Source of the DNA: Nocardia seriolae NBRC 15557
GTDB taxonomy: Bacteria > Actinomycetota > Actinomycetes > Mycobacteriales > Mycobacteriaceae
Direction: 5' to 3'
Assembly (NCBI RefSeq): GCF_007990715.1
Contig: NZ_BJWY01000001.1
Coordinates: forward strand, 1 to 64,000
DNA: 64,000 nt
A program made the position numbers and the translations under genes. Every line of letters starts with the position of its first letter. Positions within the stretch are counted from its first letter, which is position 1. Under the pieces are notes generated by a model. That model searched no databases. It saw nothing but the letters and a program-made list of their open reading frames with translations, and was not told where the DNA came from. Positions 27,432-36,529 of the stretch are shown piece after piece.

Positions 27432-28955
27432 CTACTTGTCCGGCAGGTCTCCCTCTACCACTTCCGCGTCCACGATGTCGGGGTTCTCGGCGGATTTCAC
27501 ATCCACGCCGGATGCGTCGTCCTCGACCAACTCCGCGTCGAGGGCGCCGTCGAGATCCTCATCGTCGTACCAGCCGCCGCCGGTCGCCGGTACCGGGTCG
27601 TCGGCGTCCGCATCGTCGAATTCGTCGTCGTAGTCGTCCTCGTCGTCGTATTCGTCGTCGGCGTAGTAGTACTCGTCGTCCGGGTAGTCCTCGTCGTCGT
27701 AGTACTCGTCCTCGTACTCGTCGTAGACCGCCGCGCCTGCCACCGCCGGGCCGCCGAACCAGCGCGCGCCCAGCAGGCCCACGTATCCGGCGACGGCCAG
27801 CCAGACGAAGACCAGCGCCACGGTCACCGCGTCCGGCTCGATCCGGCCGAAGGTGCCCAGCGCGCCGCCGGCCAGCGCGCCCAGCAATGCCATCACCAGG
27901 GCAGCGACCCCGGCCGCGGTCAGCGTCGCCCACGGCGCGGCCGCCCGATCACGGGATGTGCGACCACAATCCAGCCCCGAGAGCACACCCACCGCGGCGG
28001 GCACCACCAGCAGCACGAGCCACCAGAGAGCCACCGGACCCGACGGCACCGCCGCCGCCACCGGCACCGCGGGCACCGGCGCGCCCTGAATCGCGAACAG
28101 GCTCAACGATCCCGGGCCGATGTGCACCTGCCCGCCCATCAGCACGCTCACCGCGTCGACCGCCACGTTCGGCAGGTAGGCCAGTGACAGCAGCGTCAAA
28201 CCCAGTGCGCCGACGGCGTTTCCGGAAGCCTGGTAGGTGTCGCCGAGCCGGGACCAGTGCGCCAGGAAGGACACCACGGTCACCGCCGCACCGGCCGCCA
28301 GCAGCCGCCCCGCCGCTCGCAGACCCGCACGGAAACCGGGAATCACCCAGTCCGGCAAGGGAATCGGCAGCAGATCGGTGAGATCACGCCAGCGCCGGGT
28401 CGCGATACCGACCAGTGCCGCCAGCAGATTCAGACCGAGCACCAGGGCGAACGCGATCAGCGTGTCCGGCGGTTGCAGCGCCACCACCGCCGACGCGTCG
28501 CCCGCCACCGCCAGGCACACCGCGGTGATCACCAGCGGCCCGCCCACCGCCGCGGCGACCACCCAGCCCAGTTCATCGGTCTCGCAGTCGGGTCCGGCGC
28601 CCGCGGCACTCTCGCGGGTCACCAGCCACAGCATCAGCGCGGTCGCCAGCAGCGGCCACAGCCCGATCCCGGTCTTTCCGATCACCAGCGGAACCTGGTG
28701 TACCGCAAGCCAGCTCGCGGCGATCGCCCCGGACGAGCCGTTCATGCCGCCGCCCGCCGCGAACAGCGTGCCGTACACCAGGATGAAGATCACCAGCATG
28801 GTGATGGCCGAGGGCCGGGCGGCCACCAGCATCAGCACCCGGGCGCGTTCGGGGGTCAGCGATCCGAAACCCCCGCCCCGCCGAACCGGCGGCCGCGGCG
28901 ACTCCCGGAGATCGGGGTCGCTCAGGCGAGCCAGGGCAGTTCTGGGGGCACTCAT
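27432..28955 (-). CDS. perM: DUF6350 polytopic membrane protein, PerM-like
   Basis: A 507-aa protein with about ten hydrophobic segments between residues 35 and 395 and an extreme acidic tail (about 400-490: runs of Asp/Glu/Tyr such as DEYEDEYYDDEDY). It sits between the DUF5336 gene and purN, the position of Rv0955 (PerM), a membrane protein needed by M. tuberculosis for cell division at low magnesium and for persistence. Identification rests on topology and gene order. ATG 28955 (MSAPRTALARLSD) is chosen over a frame extension to 29069. Confidence 0.82.
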   Translation of the reverse strand: MSAPRTALARLSDPDLRESPRPPVRRGGGFGSLTPERARVLMLVAARPSAITMLVIFILVYGTLFAAGGGMNGSSGAIAASWLAVHQVPLVIGKTGIGLWPLLATALMLWLVTRESAAGAGPDCETDELGWVVAAAVGGPLVITAVCLAVAGDASAVVALQPPDTLIAFALVLGLNLLAALVGIATRRWRDLTDLLPIPLPDWVIPGFRAGLRAAGRLLAAGAAVTVVSFLAHWSRLGDTYQASGNAVGALGLTLLSLAYLPNVAVDAVSVLMGGQVHIGPGSLSLFAIQGAPVPAVPVAAAVPSGPVALWWLVLLVVPAAVGVLSGLDCGRTSRDRAAAPWATLTAAGVAALVMALLGALAGGALGTFGRIEPDAVTVALVFVWLAVAGYVGLLGARWFGGPAVAGAAVYDEYEDEYYDDEDYPDDEYYYADDEYDDEDDYDDEFDDADADDPVPATGGGWYDDEDLDGALDAELVEDDASGVDVKSAENPDIVDAEVVEGDLPDK

Positions 28956-29052
28956 GGACAACCAGCGTGGCAGCATCTCGGAAACCGGGGGGTCAGGCGC
29001 GCCGGAACAGCCAGTCGACCGACGGGCAGCCCGGCGCACGGGCAAAGAGAAC

Positions 29053-29077
29053 GGCCCCCGGTGACACACCGGAGGCC
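29053..29077 (-). terminator. Possible terminator after the DUF5336 gene
   Basis: An 11-bp stem with one mismatch (GGCCCCCGGTG against CACCGGAGGCC) and a 3-base loop, 20 bp past the stop on the minus strand. Confidence 0.5.
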
Positions 29078-29096
29078 GCGCTCACGAGCAGTGAAA

Positions 29097-30071
29097 TTAC
29101 TTGTCGTCCTGGCCCGGACGGAATGCGCGAGTGGCGTCGGCCGCCGGATCGGCGGCCTGCTCGCCGCCGAAGGGCTGCGCCGGGCGCTGCGCCTGCGCAC
29201 CGAAGTGCTGGGTCGCGTCGGTGCCACCGGCGGGCTGCTGCGGCTGCTGACCGTACGGCGACTGCTGACCGTAACCGGCGGGCTGCTGACCGTAGGACGG
29301 CTGCTGCTGACCATAGGTCGGCTGCGAACCGGTGCTGTATCCGGCGGGCTGCTGACCGTAGGACGGGGCCTGCTGACCATAGGACGGCTGCTGTCCGTAC
29401 GACGGCTGCGCGGCCTGCTGACCGTACGACGGCTGCTGACCGTATCCGCCCTGCTGACCGAACGACGGCTGCTGGAACTGCGAACCGGAGGTGCTGAACG
29501 GCTGCTGACCGTAACCACCCTGCGCGGCAACCGGTTTCGGCGCCGGCGCCTTCATGATCCCGAGCTCGAACAGCAGCGCCACCACGGCCACCACGGCCTG
29601 CACGAAGGCCAGGAACAGGATCACCCAGCCACCCCACTTCAGCGACATGCCTTCGCCGAGGTCGAAGGAGCTGAACAGGATGCCGAGGAACGAGGCCAGC
29701 GACACCGCCGCCACCAGGCCCGGGTTGGCGGTCTGCTTCGGCAGCAGCGACAGGCCCGCCAGCAGACCGGCCAGCAGACCCAACGTCACCAGGGTGGCCG
29801 CGCCGGTGTTCTGGAACAGGCTGAAGGTGGTGTCACTGCTGCGGAGTCCGCCGATCTCCATGCCGGTGTAGGGCGCGAAGCCCAGCAGGAAGTTGATGAC
29901 GCCCAACGCGGCGATACCGACGGTCAGGAAGAAAGGCAGGCCCTTGCCCGCGACGGGCGATGTCCCCGGACCGGCAGCGGGAGCGCCTGCGGGCTGCGAG
30001 CCGTATCCGGGCACGGAGGAGGGCGTCGGCTGGGGCGCGTTGTATCCCGAGCCCCCGGTCGGGTATGACAT
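29097..30071 (-). CDS. DUF5336 membrane protein with Gln/Tyr/Gly-rich tail (Rv0954-like)
   Basis: A 324-aa protein: a Pro/Gly-rich N-terminus (1-45), four transmembrane helices (about 48-175) typical of DUF5336, then about 140 low-complexity residues made of GYGQQ, PSYGQQ and related repeats. Rv0954, in the same place in M. tuberculosis, has been linked to the division complex. The start at ATG 30071 (MSYPTGGSGY) is preferred over an in-frame extension without family character. The tail may promote self-association; that is inference. Confidence 0.83.
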   Translation of the reverse strand: MSYPTGGSGYNAPQPTPSSVPGYGSQPAGAPAAGPGTSPVAGKGLPFFLTVGIAALGVINFLLGFAPYTGMEIGGLRSSDTTFSLFQNTGAATLVTLGLLAGLLAGLSLLPKQTANPGLVAAVSLASFLGILFSSFDLGEGMSLKWGGWVILFLAFVQAVVAVVALLFELGIMKAPAPKPVAAQGGYGQQPFSTSGSQFQQPSFGQQGGYGQQPSYGQQAAQPSYGQQPSYGQQAPSYGQQPAGYSTGSQPTYGQQQPSYGQQPAGYGQQSPYGQQPQQPAGGTDATQHFGAQAQRPAQPFGGEQAADPAADATRAFRPGQDDK

Positions 30072-30216
30072 GTCGTCGTCTCCTATCGAGTCGTCCGTTC
30101 GTTCACGAACCTCCACCGACGCTACTGCACTCTGCGGTCGGGGGCACCATCTACCACCAGCCGTGGCCTTACCGCAATACCCGAAATCGCGCCCGTGCAC
30201 ACCCCCGACAACGCAT

Positions 30217-30250
30217 GAAGGCCGCCCGTCGAATTCGACAGGCGGCCTTC
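30217..30250 (-). terminator. Second hairpin downstream of sucD
   Basis: GAAGGCCGCC (30217-30226) pairs with GGCGGCCTTC (30241-30250), and the inside (GTCGAA/TTCGAC) also pairs after one mismatch. It may act as a backup terminator for sucCD or shield the DUF5336 promoter. Confidence 0.6.
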
Positions 30251-30295
30251 GTGATCAGCTGTTCAGGCGGGCCCGGCCCACCATTCCCTCGCCCT

Positions 30296-30325
30296 GTGCC
30301 CCGCTTCCGGAAGGAAGCGGGGCAC
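30296..30325 (-). terminator. Terminator of sucCD
   Basis: A perfect 13-bp stem (GTGCCCCGCTTCC at 30296-30308, complement at 30313-30325) with a GGAA tetraloop, starting 7 bp after the sucD stop on the minus strand. Confidence 0.8.
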
Positions 30326-30332
30326 GAGAACA

Positions 30333-31247
30333 TCAAGCGCTGATGGAAGCCTTTTCCAGGATCTCGCGCGCCAGGGCGGCGGTCTCGGACGGGGTCTTGC
30401 CGACCTTCACACCCGCGGCCTCGAGGGCGTCCTTCTTGGCCTGGGCGGTACCGGCCGAGCCGGACACGATGGCGCCCGCGTGGCCCATGGTCTTGCCCTC
30501 GGGCGCGGTGAAGCCCGCGACGTAGCCGACGACCGGCTTGGTGACGTTGGCCTGGATGTAGGCCGCGGCCCGCTCCTCGGCGTCACCGCCGATCTCGCCG
30601 ATCATGACGATGAGCTTGGTCTCCGGGTCCTTCTCGAACGCCTCGATGGCGTCGATGTGGGTGGTGCCGATGACCGGGTCGCCGCCGATGCCGATGGCGG
30701 TGGAGAAACCGAAGTCCCGCAGCTCGTACATCATCTGGTAGGTCAGGGTGCCGGACTTGGAGACCAGGCCGATCGGGCCCTTGCCCGCGATGTTGGCCGG
30801 GGTGATGCCGACCAGCGACTCACCCGGGGTGATGATGCCGGGGCAGTTCGGGCCGATGATGCGGGTCTTGCCGCCCTTGTCCACGTTGTAGGCCCACGCG
30901 TAGGCGGTGTCCTGCACCGGGATGCCCTCGGTGATGACCACCAGCAGCGGGATCTCCGCGTCGATGGCCTCGATGATGGCGTCCTTCGAGAAGGCCGGGG
31001 GCACGAAGGCGATGGAGGTGTCGGCGCCGGTCTTCTCCATGGCCTCGGCCACGGACGCGAACACGGGCAGCTCGACCTCGTTGCCGTCCCTGTCGACGTG
31101 CTTGACGGTGGTGCCCGCCTTGCGCGCGTTGACACCGCCGACCACGTTGGTGCCCGCCTTCAGCATCAGCGCGGTGTGCTTGGTGCCCTCGCCGCCGGTG
31201 ATGCCCTGGACGATGACCTTGTTGTCCTTGTTCAGGAAGATAGACAT
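30333..31247 (-). CDS. sucD: Succinyl-CoA synthetase alpha subunit
   Basis: A 304-aa alpha subunit of succinyl-CoA ligase (TCA cycle, substrate-level phosphorylation). A CoA-binding Rossmann domain ([16 protein letters not shown]) is followed by the ligase domain with active-site phospho-histidine H256 in [10 protein letters not shown]. It starts 12 bp after sucC. Confidence 0.97.
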   Translation of the reverse strand: MSIFLNKDNKVIVQGITGGEGTKHTALMLKAGTNVVGGVNARKAGTTVKHVDRDGNEVELPVFASVAEAMEKTGADTSIAFVPPAFSKDAIIEAIDAEIPLLVVITEGIPVQDTAYAWAYNVDKGGKTRIIGPNCPGIITPGESLVGITPANIAGKGPIGLVSKSGTLTYQMMYELRDFGFSTAIGIGGDPVIGTTHIDAIEAFEKDPETKLIVMIGEIGGDAEERAAAYIQANVTKPVVGYVAGFTAPEGKTMGHAGAIVSGSAGTAQAKKDALEAAGVKVGKTPSETAALAREILEKASISA

Positions 31248-31259
31248 GTTCGTGGTCCT

Positions 31260-32441
31260 TTACTTGGCCGAGCCGTTGGAAGAAGCTGCCAGTTCGGCCG
31301 CTTTATCAGCGCCTTCGTCCATGGTCTGAGCGAGAGTCACCAGCGGGTGGTTGAAGTCGGCGAGGATCTTGCGACCCTCCTCGACCTTGTTGCCGTCGAG
31401 GCGGACGACCAGCGGCTTGTTGGCCTCGTCGCCCAGGGTGTTCAGCGCGCCGACGATGCCGTTGGCGACCGCGTCACAGGCGGTGATGCCGCCGAAGACG
31501 TTCACGAACACGGACTTGACCTGAGCGTCGTTCAGGATGACGTCGAGACCGGCGGCCATGACGGCGGCCGAGGCGCCGCCACCGATGTCGAGGAAGTTGG
31601 CGGGCTTGACGCCGCCGTGGTTCTCACCGGCGTAGGCGACGACGTCGAGGGTCGACATGACCAGACCCGCGCCGTTGCCGATGATGCCGACCTCGCCGTC
31701 GAGCTTGACGTAGTTGAGGTCGTTCTCCTTGGCCTTGAGCTCGAGCGGATCGGTGGCGTCGATGTCCGCGAACTCGGCGTGGTCGGGGTGGCGGAACTCG
31801 GCGTTCTCGTCCAGGGTCACCTTGCCGTCGAGGGCCAGGATCTCGTCGTTGGGGGTACGCACCAGCGGGTTGACCTCGACCAGGGTGGCGTCCTCGTTGA
31901 TGAACACCTCCCACAGCTTCTGGATGGTCACCGCGGCGGCGTCGAGGATGTCGGCGGGCAGGTGGCCCTGCTCGGCGATGGAACGGGCGAAGGCCAGGTC
32001 GACACCCTTGACGGCGTCGACGGCGACCTTGGCGAGACGATCGGGCTTGGTGGCCGCGACCTCTTCGATCTCCATGCCGCCCTCGACCGAGCACATGGCC
32101 AGGTAGGTGCGGTTGGAACGGTCCAGCAGGAAGGAGATGTAGTACTCCGAGGCGATGTCCTTGGCCTCGGCAACCAGGATCTTCTTGGTGATGTGGCCCT
32201 TGATGTCCAGGCCCAGGATGTTGTTGGCGTGGGTGAACGCGTCGTCCGGGGTGGCGGCGTACTTCACGCCACCGGCCTTGCCGCGGCCACCGACTTTGAC
32301 CTGCGACTTGATCATTACCGGCTTGCCGATTTCTTCGGCGATCGCGCGGGCGTCCTCGGCCGAGTCCGTGACGCGGCCCTCCGACGAAGGCACTCCGTGC
32401 TTCACGAAGAGTTCCTTCGCCTGATATTCGAAGAGATCCAT
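31260..32441 (-). CDS. sucC: Succinyl-CoA synthetase beta subunit
   Basis: A 393-aa beta subunit with an N-terminal ATP-grasp domain ([31 protein letters not shown]) and the C-terminal ligase domain carrying NIFGGI-type [13 protein letters not shown] 32441 is chosen over an in-frame start at 32474 because [12 protein letters not shown] is the conserved beginning. First gene of sucC-sucD. Confidence 0.97.
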   Translation of the reverse strand: MDLFEYQAKELFVKHGVPSSEGRVTDSAEDARAIAEEIGKPVMIKSQVKVGGRGKAGGVKYAATPDDAFTHANNILGLDIKGHITKKILVAEAKDIASEYYISFLLDRSNRTYLAMCSVEGGMEIEEVAATKPDRLAKVAVDAVKGVDLAFARSIAEQGHLPADILDAAAVTIQKLWEVFINEDATLVEVNPLVRTPNDEILALDGKVTLDENAEFRHPDHAEFADIDATDPLELKAKENDLNYVKLDGEVGIIGNGAGLVMSTLDVVAYAGENHGGVKPANFLDIGGGASAAVMAAGLDVILNDAQVKSVFVNVFGGITACDAVANGIVGALNTLGDEANKPLVVRLDGNKVEEGRKILADFNHPLVTLAQTMDEGADKAAELAASSNGSAK

Positions 32442-32868
32442 GTACTCACCGTCTCGTCTGCGTTGTGGTGACAACGTCTTGGTTGGCGGCCCGTCGTCGG
32501 AGGCGGGTCGAGTCGGACTCTAATCAGTCACATGGAGCGGAAATCAGCCGCATACAGCCTAAGTGGCGCAGGTCACGGTGGTGTCTCCACGATCCCAAAA
32601 GCCCTTGTCAATGCTACTCATCGGTAGCTTGTTGACCCGGCGCCAGGTGGAGCACACGAATCTCGGAGAGTGACCCGCGCTACTACGTTGCGTCGTTGGA
32701 AAACCTCACCCGGTTACCCACAGCACAGTGAGCGCATTCCGGCGCACAGAGTGATGAATGTCACACGAACGTGTCGAACCAGGTTCATCGCTTGCTGAGC
32801 CGCAATCGTTTCGTTACCGTCGTTGCGGTCGATGTCACAACCCGGTCACGGACAGGAGGACGGCAGGC
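32442..32868. other. Divergent control region of sucCD and the M23 peptidase gene
   Basis: About 430 bp without a convincing gene. It must hold promoters in both directions. I looked for, and did not find, a c-di-AMP (ydaO-type) riboswitch, which often precedes actinobacterial wall-hydrolase genes. The stretch near 32755-32830 is AT-richer and may contain the peptidase promoter. Confidence 0.45.
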
Positions 32869-32955
32869 TTGACGCAGCACAGCGCTCCCAGCACCATGAG
32901 CCGCACCGCAGGCGACTTGTCGGCCCCGCGATACTCCTCGGACCGGCGCAAATGA
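32869..32955 (+). CDS. Possible 28-aa leader peptide coupled to the M23 peptidase gene
   Basis: A short frame from TTG 32869 (MTQHSAPSTMSRTAGDLSAP start) with AGGAGG at 32854-32859, nine bases upstream. Its TGA (32953-32955) overlaps the ATG of the peptidase at 32952 (ATGA). The peptidase start itself has no Shine-Dalgarno, so translation by coupling from this leader would explain its expression. The peptide resembles nothing I know. The frame can also be extended to ATG 32758. Confidence 0.4.
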   Translation: MTQHSAPSTMSRTAGDLSAPRYSSDRRK

Positions 32956-34301
32956 GCGACGGCCCCTTCCCCTCGCAGCACCGGACCCGACGTGGCCACC
33001 GCTACCGCGAGGACATAGAGAATTACGGCGGCGCAACCACTTTCGACGCACCCCTCGCGGTCCAGAGCACGGTCACCCACGGCGATTGGGACGCAACCCA
33101 GGCGTGGAACTCCGACTCGCAGTGGAATGCCGACGCCCAGCAGTGGAATTCCGAGGCGCAGTGGCAGTCCGGCGCGCAGTGGAACTCCGACGCCGACTGG
33201 AACGGCGGCCAGCAGTGGGAGCAGCAGCCCCAGCAGTGGAACGAGCCCGCCTGGCAGGCCGAGCAGAGCTGGCAGTCCCCCGAGCAGAGCTGGGACGACT
33301 CCGCGCAGAGCTGGGACGACCCCAACGCCCAGACCACCGCGAACGGCTGGGCCGCCCCGAATCCGAGTGCCTGGGCCCCGCAGTCGCGGACCAACTGGGA
33401 TCCGACCGCGGACCCGACCCCCTCCGACGATTACCGGCCGGTCTACACCTTCCGTACCGCCTCCGGTGACAAGCTCCAGTTCTCCGGTGACGGCGCGCGC
33501 GTGGATCGCGGTGCGCGGGAATCCGATTCCGACGACGAGGCGCGCCCCGTCCGTTCGGGCGGCAAGCGCCGCGCGGGTGGCACCCATCGCGTGCCCGCCC
33601 CGCCCGCCGCGCTCAAGGGCCGCGCCGCGGTCGTCGCGGTGGCCGCCGGCGCGGTCGTGGCCGCGGGCCAGGCCACCATCGAGGCCGCGGGCCACGACAG
33701 CAGCAATGTCGACTACCAGGCCGCCAACCAGGTCAAGGAAGTCGCGGCCACCTCGGTGGTCGGCGACGGCGGCTCGGGTTCGCCGCAGGTGGTCAACCCG
33801 AACTCGCCCGCCAGCCTGGACCAGTTCAACGACATCCTGGCCAAGGGCAAGCAGTACGCGGCCGACATGGCCCAGGCCGAGGCTTCGAAGTACCGCCCGC
33901 TGTGGACCAAGTTCACCGCCGCCGGCACCTTCACCTCCGGCTTCGGCATCCGCTGGGGCGTCGCGCACCAGGGCGTCGACATCGCCGCCCCCATCGGCAC
34001 CCCGATCTACGCGGTGGCCGACGGCACGGTCCTCGAGGCCGGTCCCGCTTCCGGCTTCGGCATGTGGGTGCGACTACTGCACGATGACGGCACCGTCACC
34101 ATCTACGGCCACATCGACACCACCACGGTCTCCCAGGGCCAGCGCGTCATGGCCGGTGACCAAATCGCCACCGTCGGCAACCGCGGCTTCTCCACCGGCC
34201 CGCACTGCCACTTCGAGGTCTGGCTGAACGGCGTCGACAAGATCGACCCCCTCCCCTGGCTCGCCTCCCGAGGCATCTCCCTCGGCCCCGAACGGGACTG
34301 A
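32952..34301 (+). CDS. M23-family peptidase (LytM-type) with Trp/Gln-rich N-terminus
   Basis: A 449-aa predicted wall endopeptidase. Residues 40-150 are a low-complexity region of QWNS, QSWDD and similar Trp-Gln-Asn-Asp units. One hydrophobic Ala/Val segment (about 215-237) may anchor it. The C-terminal M23 domain (about 315-440) has zinc ligands HQGVD (H339, D343) and HCH (H418, H420), so it should be active on peptidoglycan cross-links. Rv0950c is the positional counterpart. No classical signal peptide is seen, so the internal hydrophobic segment probably acts as signal anchor. Confidence 0.88.
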   Translation: MSDGPFPSQHRTRRGHRYREDIENYGGATTFDAPLAVQSTVTHGDWDATQAWNSDSQWNADAQQWNSEAQWQSGAQWNSDADWNGGQQWEQQPQQWNEPAWQAEQSWQSPEQSWDDSAQSWDDPNAQTTANGWAAPNPSAWAPQSRTNWDPTADPTPSDDYRPVYTFRTASGDKLQFSGDGARVDRGARESDSDDEARPVRSGGKRRAGGTHRVPAPPAALKGRAAVVAVAAGAVVAAGQATIEAAGHDSSNVDYQAANQVKEVAATSVVGDGGSGSPQVVNPNSPASLDQFNDILAKGKQYAADMAQAEASKYRPLWTKFTAAGTFTSGFGIRWGVAHQGVDIAAPIGTPIYAVADGTVLEAGPASGFGMWVRLLHDDGTVTIYGHIDTTTVSQGQRVMAGDQIATVGNRGFSTGPHCHFEVWLNGVDKIDPLPWLASRGISLGPERD

Positions 34302-34320
34302 CGGACAACCGAATACCACC

Positions 34321-34350
34321 GAAAGGCGCGCCCACAGCGGCGCGCCTTTC
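34321..34350. terminator. Terminator after the M23 peptidase gene
   Basis: GAAAGGCGCGC-ccacagcg-GCGCGCCTTTC, a perfect 11-bp stem with an 8-base loop, 19 bp after the stop, followed by GTCATT. Confidence 0.8.
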
Positions 34351-34642
34351 GTCATTGCCGGAGTCGGCGTTCAGGCCTCGCCGTCGGCGGAGGGGCCGGG
34401 TCGCGGCGCGCCCAAGGCCCCGCAGCCGGTCCGGCCACCGCTTGCGGCTGCCCGGATACCGGCCGCCCGGATCTCGTTGCGGTACGGGCGATTCTGGAGG
34501 CCGCAGGGCACGGTCCACCGCAACGGCCGGGCTGATCGAGGTCACGTGACGCGACAACTGATTTCGCGAGGTTCCGGGTAACTCACCGGGTACGACCGAA
34601 ATCGGTTCGGCTCCCAACCGGCTGGCACGGGTGCAGAACCGT
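34351..34642. other. Gene-free region between the peptidase gene and pgi
   Basis: About 290 bp between convergent genes. Open frames are present but short, Arg/Pro-rich and without ribosome sites. No repeat, RNA or regulatory structure recognised. Confidence 0.5.
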
Positions 34643-36313
34643 TCACGGCTCGCTGCCGCCCGCTGAAGGCGCGGGGAGGCGGCGGCGGCGGTACCAGCGG
34701 ATCAGGGCGTCGGTGGACGAATCCGCCTGGGGTGCGGGGTCTTCGGGTGAGGTGAGCAGTGGTTCCAGGGCCAGGGCCTGGGCCTTGCCGAGTTCCACGC
34801 CCCACTGGTCGAAGCTGTCGATGCCCCAGATGGCGCCCTCGGTGAAGACGATGTGCTCGTAGAGGGCGATGAGCTGGCCCAGCACCGACGGGGTCAGCTG
34901 GGGGGCGAGGATGGCGGTGGTGGGGCGGTTGCCCGGCATCACCTTGTGCGGCACGATCTTCGGGTCGGTGCCCTCGGCGGCGATCTCCTCGGCGGTCTTG
35001 CCGAAGGCCAGCACCTTGGTCTGGGCGAAGAGGTTCGACATCAGGATGTCGTGCATACTGCCGGTGCCGTCGAGGGTGGGCAGATCGTCGGTGGGGCGGG
35101 CGAATCCGATGAAATCGGCGGGTGCGAGCACCGTGCCCTGGTGCAGCAGTTGGTCGAAGGCGTGCTGGCCGTTGGTGCCGGGCTCGCCCCAGAAGATCTC
35201 GCCGGTGCCGGTCGGCACCGGAGTCCCGTCCGCCCGAACGGATTTCCCATTCGACTCCATGGTGAGCTGCTGTAGATACGCCGGGAAGCGCGCCAGATCA
35301 TTGGAGTAAGGCAGCACCGCGCGGGACTGCGCGCCGAAGAAGTTCGAGTACCAGACGCCGAGCAGGCCCAGCAGCGCCGGACCGTTCTCCGTCAGCGGCG
35401 CGGACTTGAAATGCTCGTCCACCCGGTGCATTCCGTCGAGGAACTCGGCGAAACGTTCCTTGCCGATGACCGCCATGACCGACAGCCCGATGGCCGAGTC
35501 GACGGAGTAGCGCCCGCCCACCCAGTCCCAGAAGCCGAACATATTGGCGGTGTCGATGCCGAAGTCGGCCACCCGCTGTGCGTGCGTGGACACCGCCACG
35601 AAGTGCTTGGCCACCGCGTCTTCGCCGAGCGCCGCGACCAGCCAGCGCCGCGCCGCGGTGGCATTGGTGAGCGTCTCCAGCGTAGAGAAGGTCTTGGACG
35701 CCACGATGAACAGCGTGGTCGCCGGATCGAGCCCGTGCAGCTTCGAAACCAGGTCCGCCGGATCGACATTCGAGACGAAGCGCGCTGCGATGCCCGCGTC
35801 CGCGTAGTGCCGCAGCGCCAGGGTCACCATGGCCGGGCCCAGGTCGGAGCCGCCGATGCCGATGTTCACGACGGTGGCGATCCGCTCCCCCGTCGCGCCG
35901 CGCCACTGTCCCGAACGCACCTGATCGGTGAATTCGCCCATCCGGCGCAGTACTTCGTGCACATCGGTCTCGATGTCCTGCCCGTCGACCGTCAGCGGCT
36001 GCCCGACCGGCCGGCGCAGCCACACGTGCCCGACCGCGCGGTCCTCGGAGGTATTGATGTGCTCGCCCGCGAACATGGCGTCACGCCGCGCCTCGACCCC
36101 GGCGGTGTGCGCCAATTCGACCAGCAGATCGAGGGTCTCGCGCGTCACCCGATGCTTGGAGTAGTCGATGTGCAGATCCGCCACCTGGACGGTCAGCTCA
36201 CCGCCGCGGCCCGGATCCTCCGCGAAGAATTCCCGCAGGTGCCGCGTGCCGATGGCCGCATGATGATCGTGCAGTTTCCGCCAGACCGCCGACGCGGTGA
36301 TGTCGCTGCTCAC
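34643..36313 (-). CDS. pgi: Glucose-6-phosphate isomerase
   Basis: A 556-aa PGI interconverting glucose-6-phosphate and fructose-6-phosphate. Family motifs include the N-terminal [30 protein letters not shown] and a KTFSTLET phosphate-binding loop. The start is GTG 36313 with TACCCT 7 bp upstream on the minus strand (leaderless). The C-terminal 30 residues, after the usual end near QWGVELGK...LALEPL, are Pro/Ser-rich. A dispersed repeat element lies immediately upstream of its promoter. Confidence 0.96.
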   Translation of the reverse strand: MSSDITASAVWRKLHDHHAAIGTRHLREFFAEDPGRGGELTVQVADLHIDYSKHRVTRETLDLLVELAHTAGVEARRDAMFAGEHINTSEDRAVGHVWLRRPVGQPLTVDGQDIETDVHEVLRRMGEFTDQVRSGQWRGATGERIATVVNIGIGGSDLGPAMVTLALRHYADAGIAARFVSNVDPADLVSKLHGLDPATTLFIVASKTFSTLETLTNATAARRWLVAALGEDAVAKHFVAVSTHAQRVADFGIDTANMFGFWDWVGGRYSVDSAIGLSVMAVIGKERFAEFLDGMHRVDEHFKSAPLTENGPALLGLLGVWYSNFFGAQSRAVLPYSNDLARFPAYLQQLTMESNGKSVRADGTPVPTGTGEIFWGEPGTNGQHAFDQLLHQGTVLAPADFIGFARPTDDLPTLDGTGSMHDILMSNLFAQTKVLAFGKTAEEIAAEGTDPKIVPHKVMPGNRPTTAILAPQLTPSVLGQLIALYEHIVFTEGAIWGIDSFDQWGVELGKAQALALEPLLTSPEDPAPQADSSTDALIRWYRRRRLPAPSAGGSEP

Positions 36314-36342
36314 TCGGGCGAGGGTACAACCACCGTGCTTAT

Positions 36343-36462
36343 TTTGCCCTCCGCTTCGCTACGGGGGGGTTCGCGGCGCTGGAGGTCTCGTTCTTCCCTC
36401 CCTCCGCTCCTCCGCTTCGCTCCCCCGCTCCGCTCAGTCCAGAACGAGACGCGCCGCGAACC
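36343..36462 (-). repeat. Structured dispersed repeat, copy 1 (upstream of pgi)
   Basis: About 120 bp. Outer arms 36368-36379 (GGTTCGCGGCGC) and 36451-36462, plus inner arms 36385-36394 and 36441-36450, form a 22-bp hairpin with a 5-base bulge (36380-36384). The 46-base loop is C/T-rich on this strand. Read on the minus strand, its loop is nearly identical to the loop of copy 2 at 61532-61648, including AGCGAAGCGGAGGAGCGGAG. The flanking AGCGAAGCGGAGG-CAAA is shared as well. Confidence 0.88.
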
Positions 36463-36529
36463 TTTTAGCTGTTCAGCGATAAGTCCTGTGACTCGAGGCA
36501 AATTCGGCCCAGCGGCATAGGCTGGCGAA

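Noticed and set aside
30480..32471. 663-aa open frame on the plus strand opposite sucCD
   Set aside because: Mirror frame of two conserved enzymes in GC-rich DNA; no recognisable motif and no ribosome site.
32442..32951. c-di-AMP (ydaO) riboswitch before the wall-hydrolase gene
   Set aside because: The conserved core sequences of that riboswitch could not be found.
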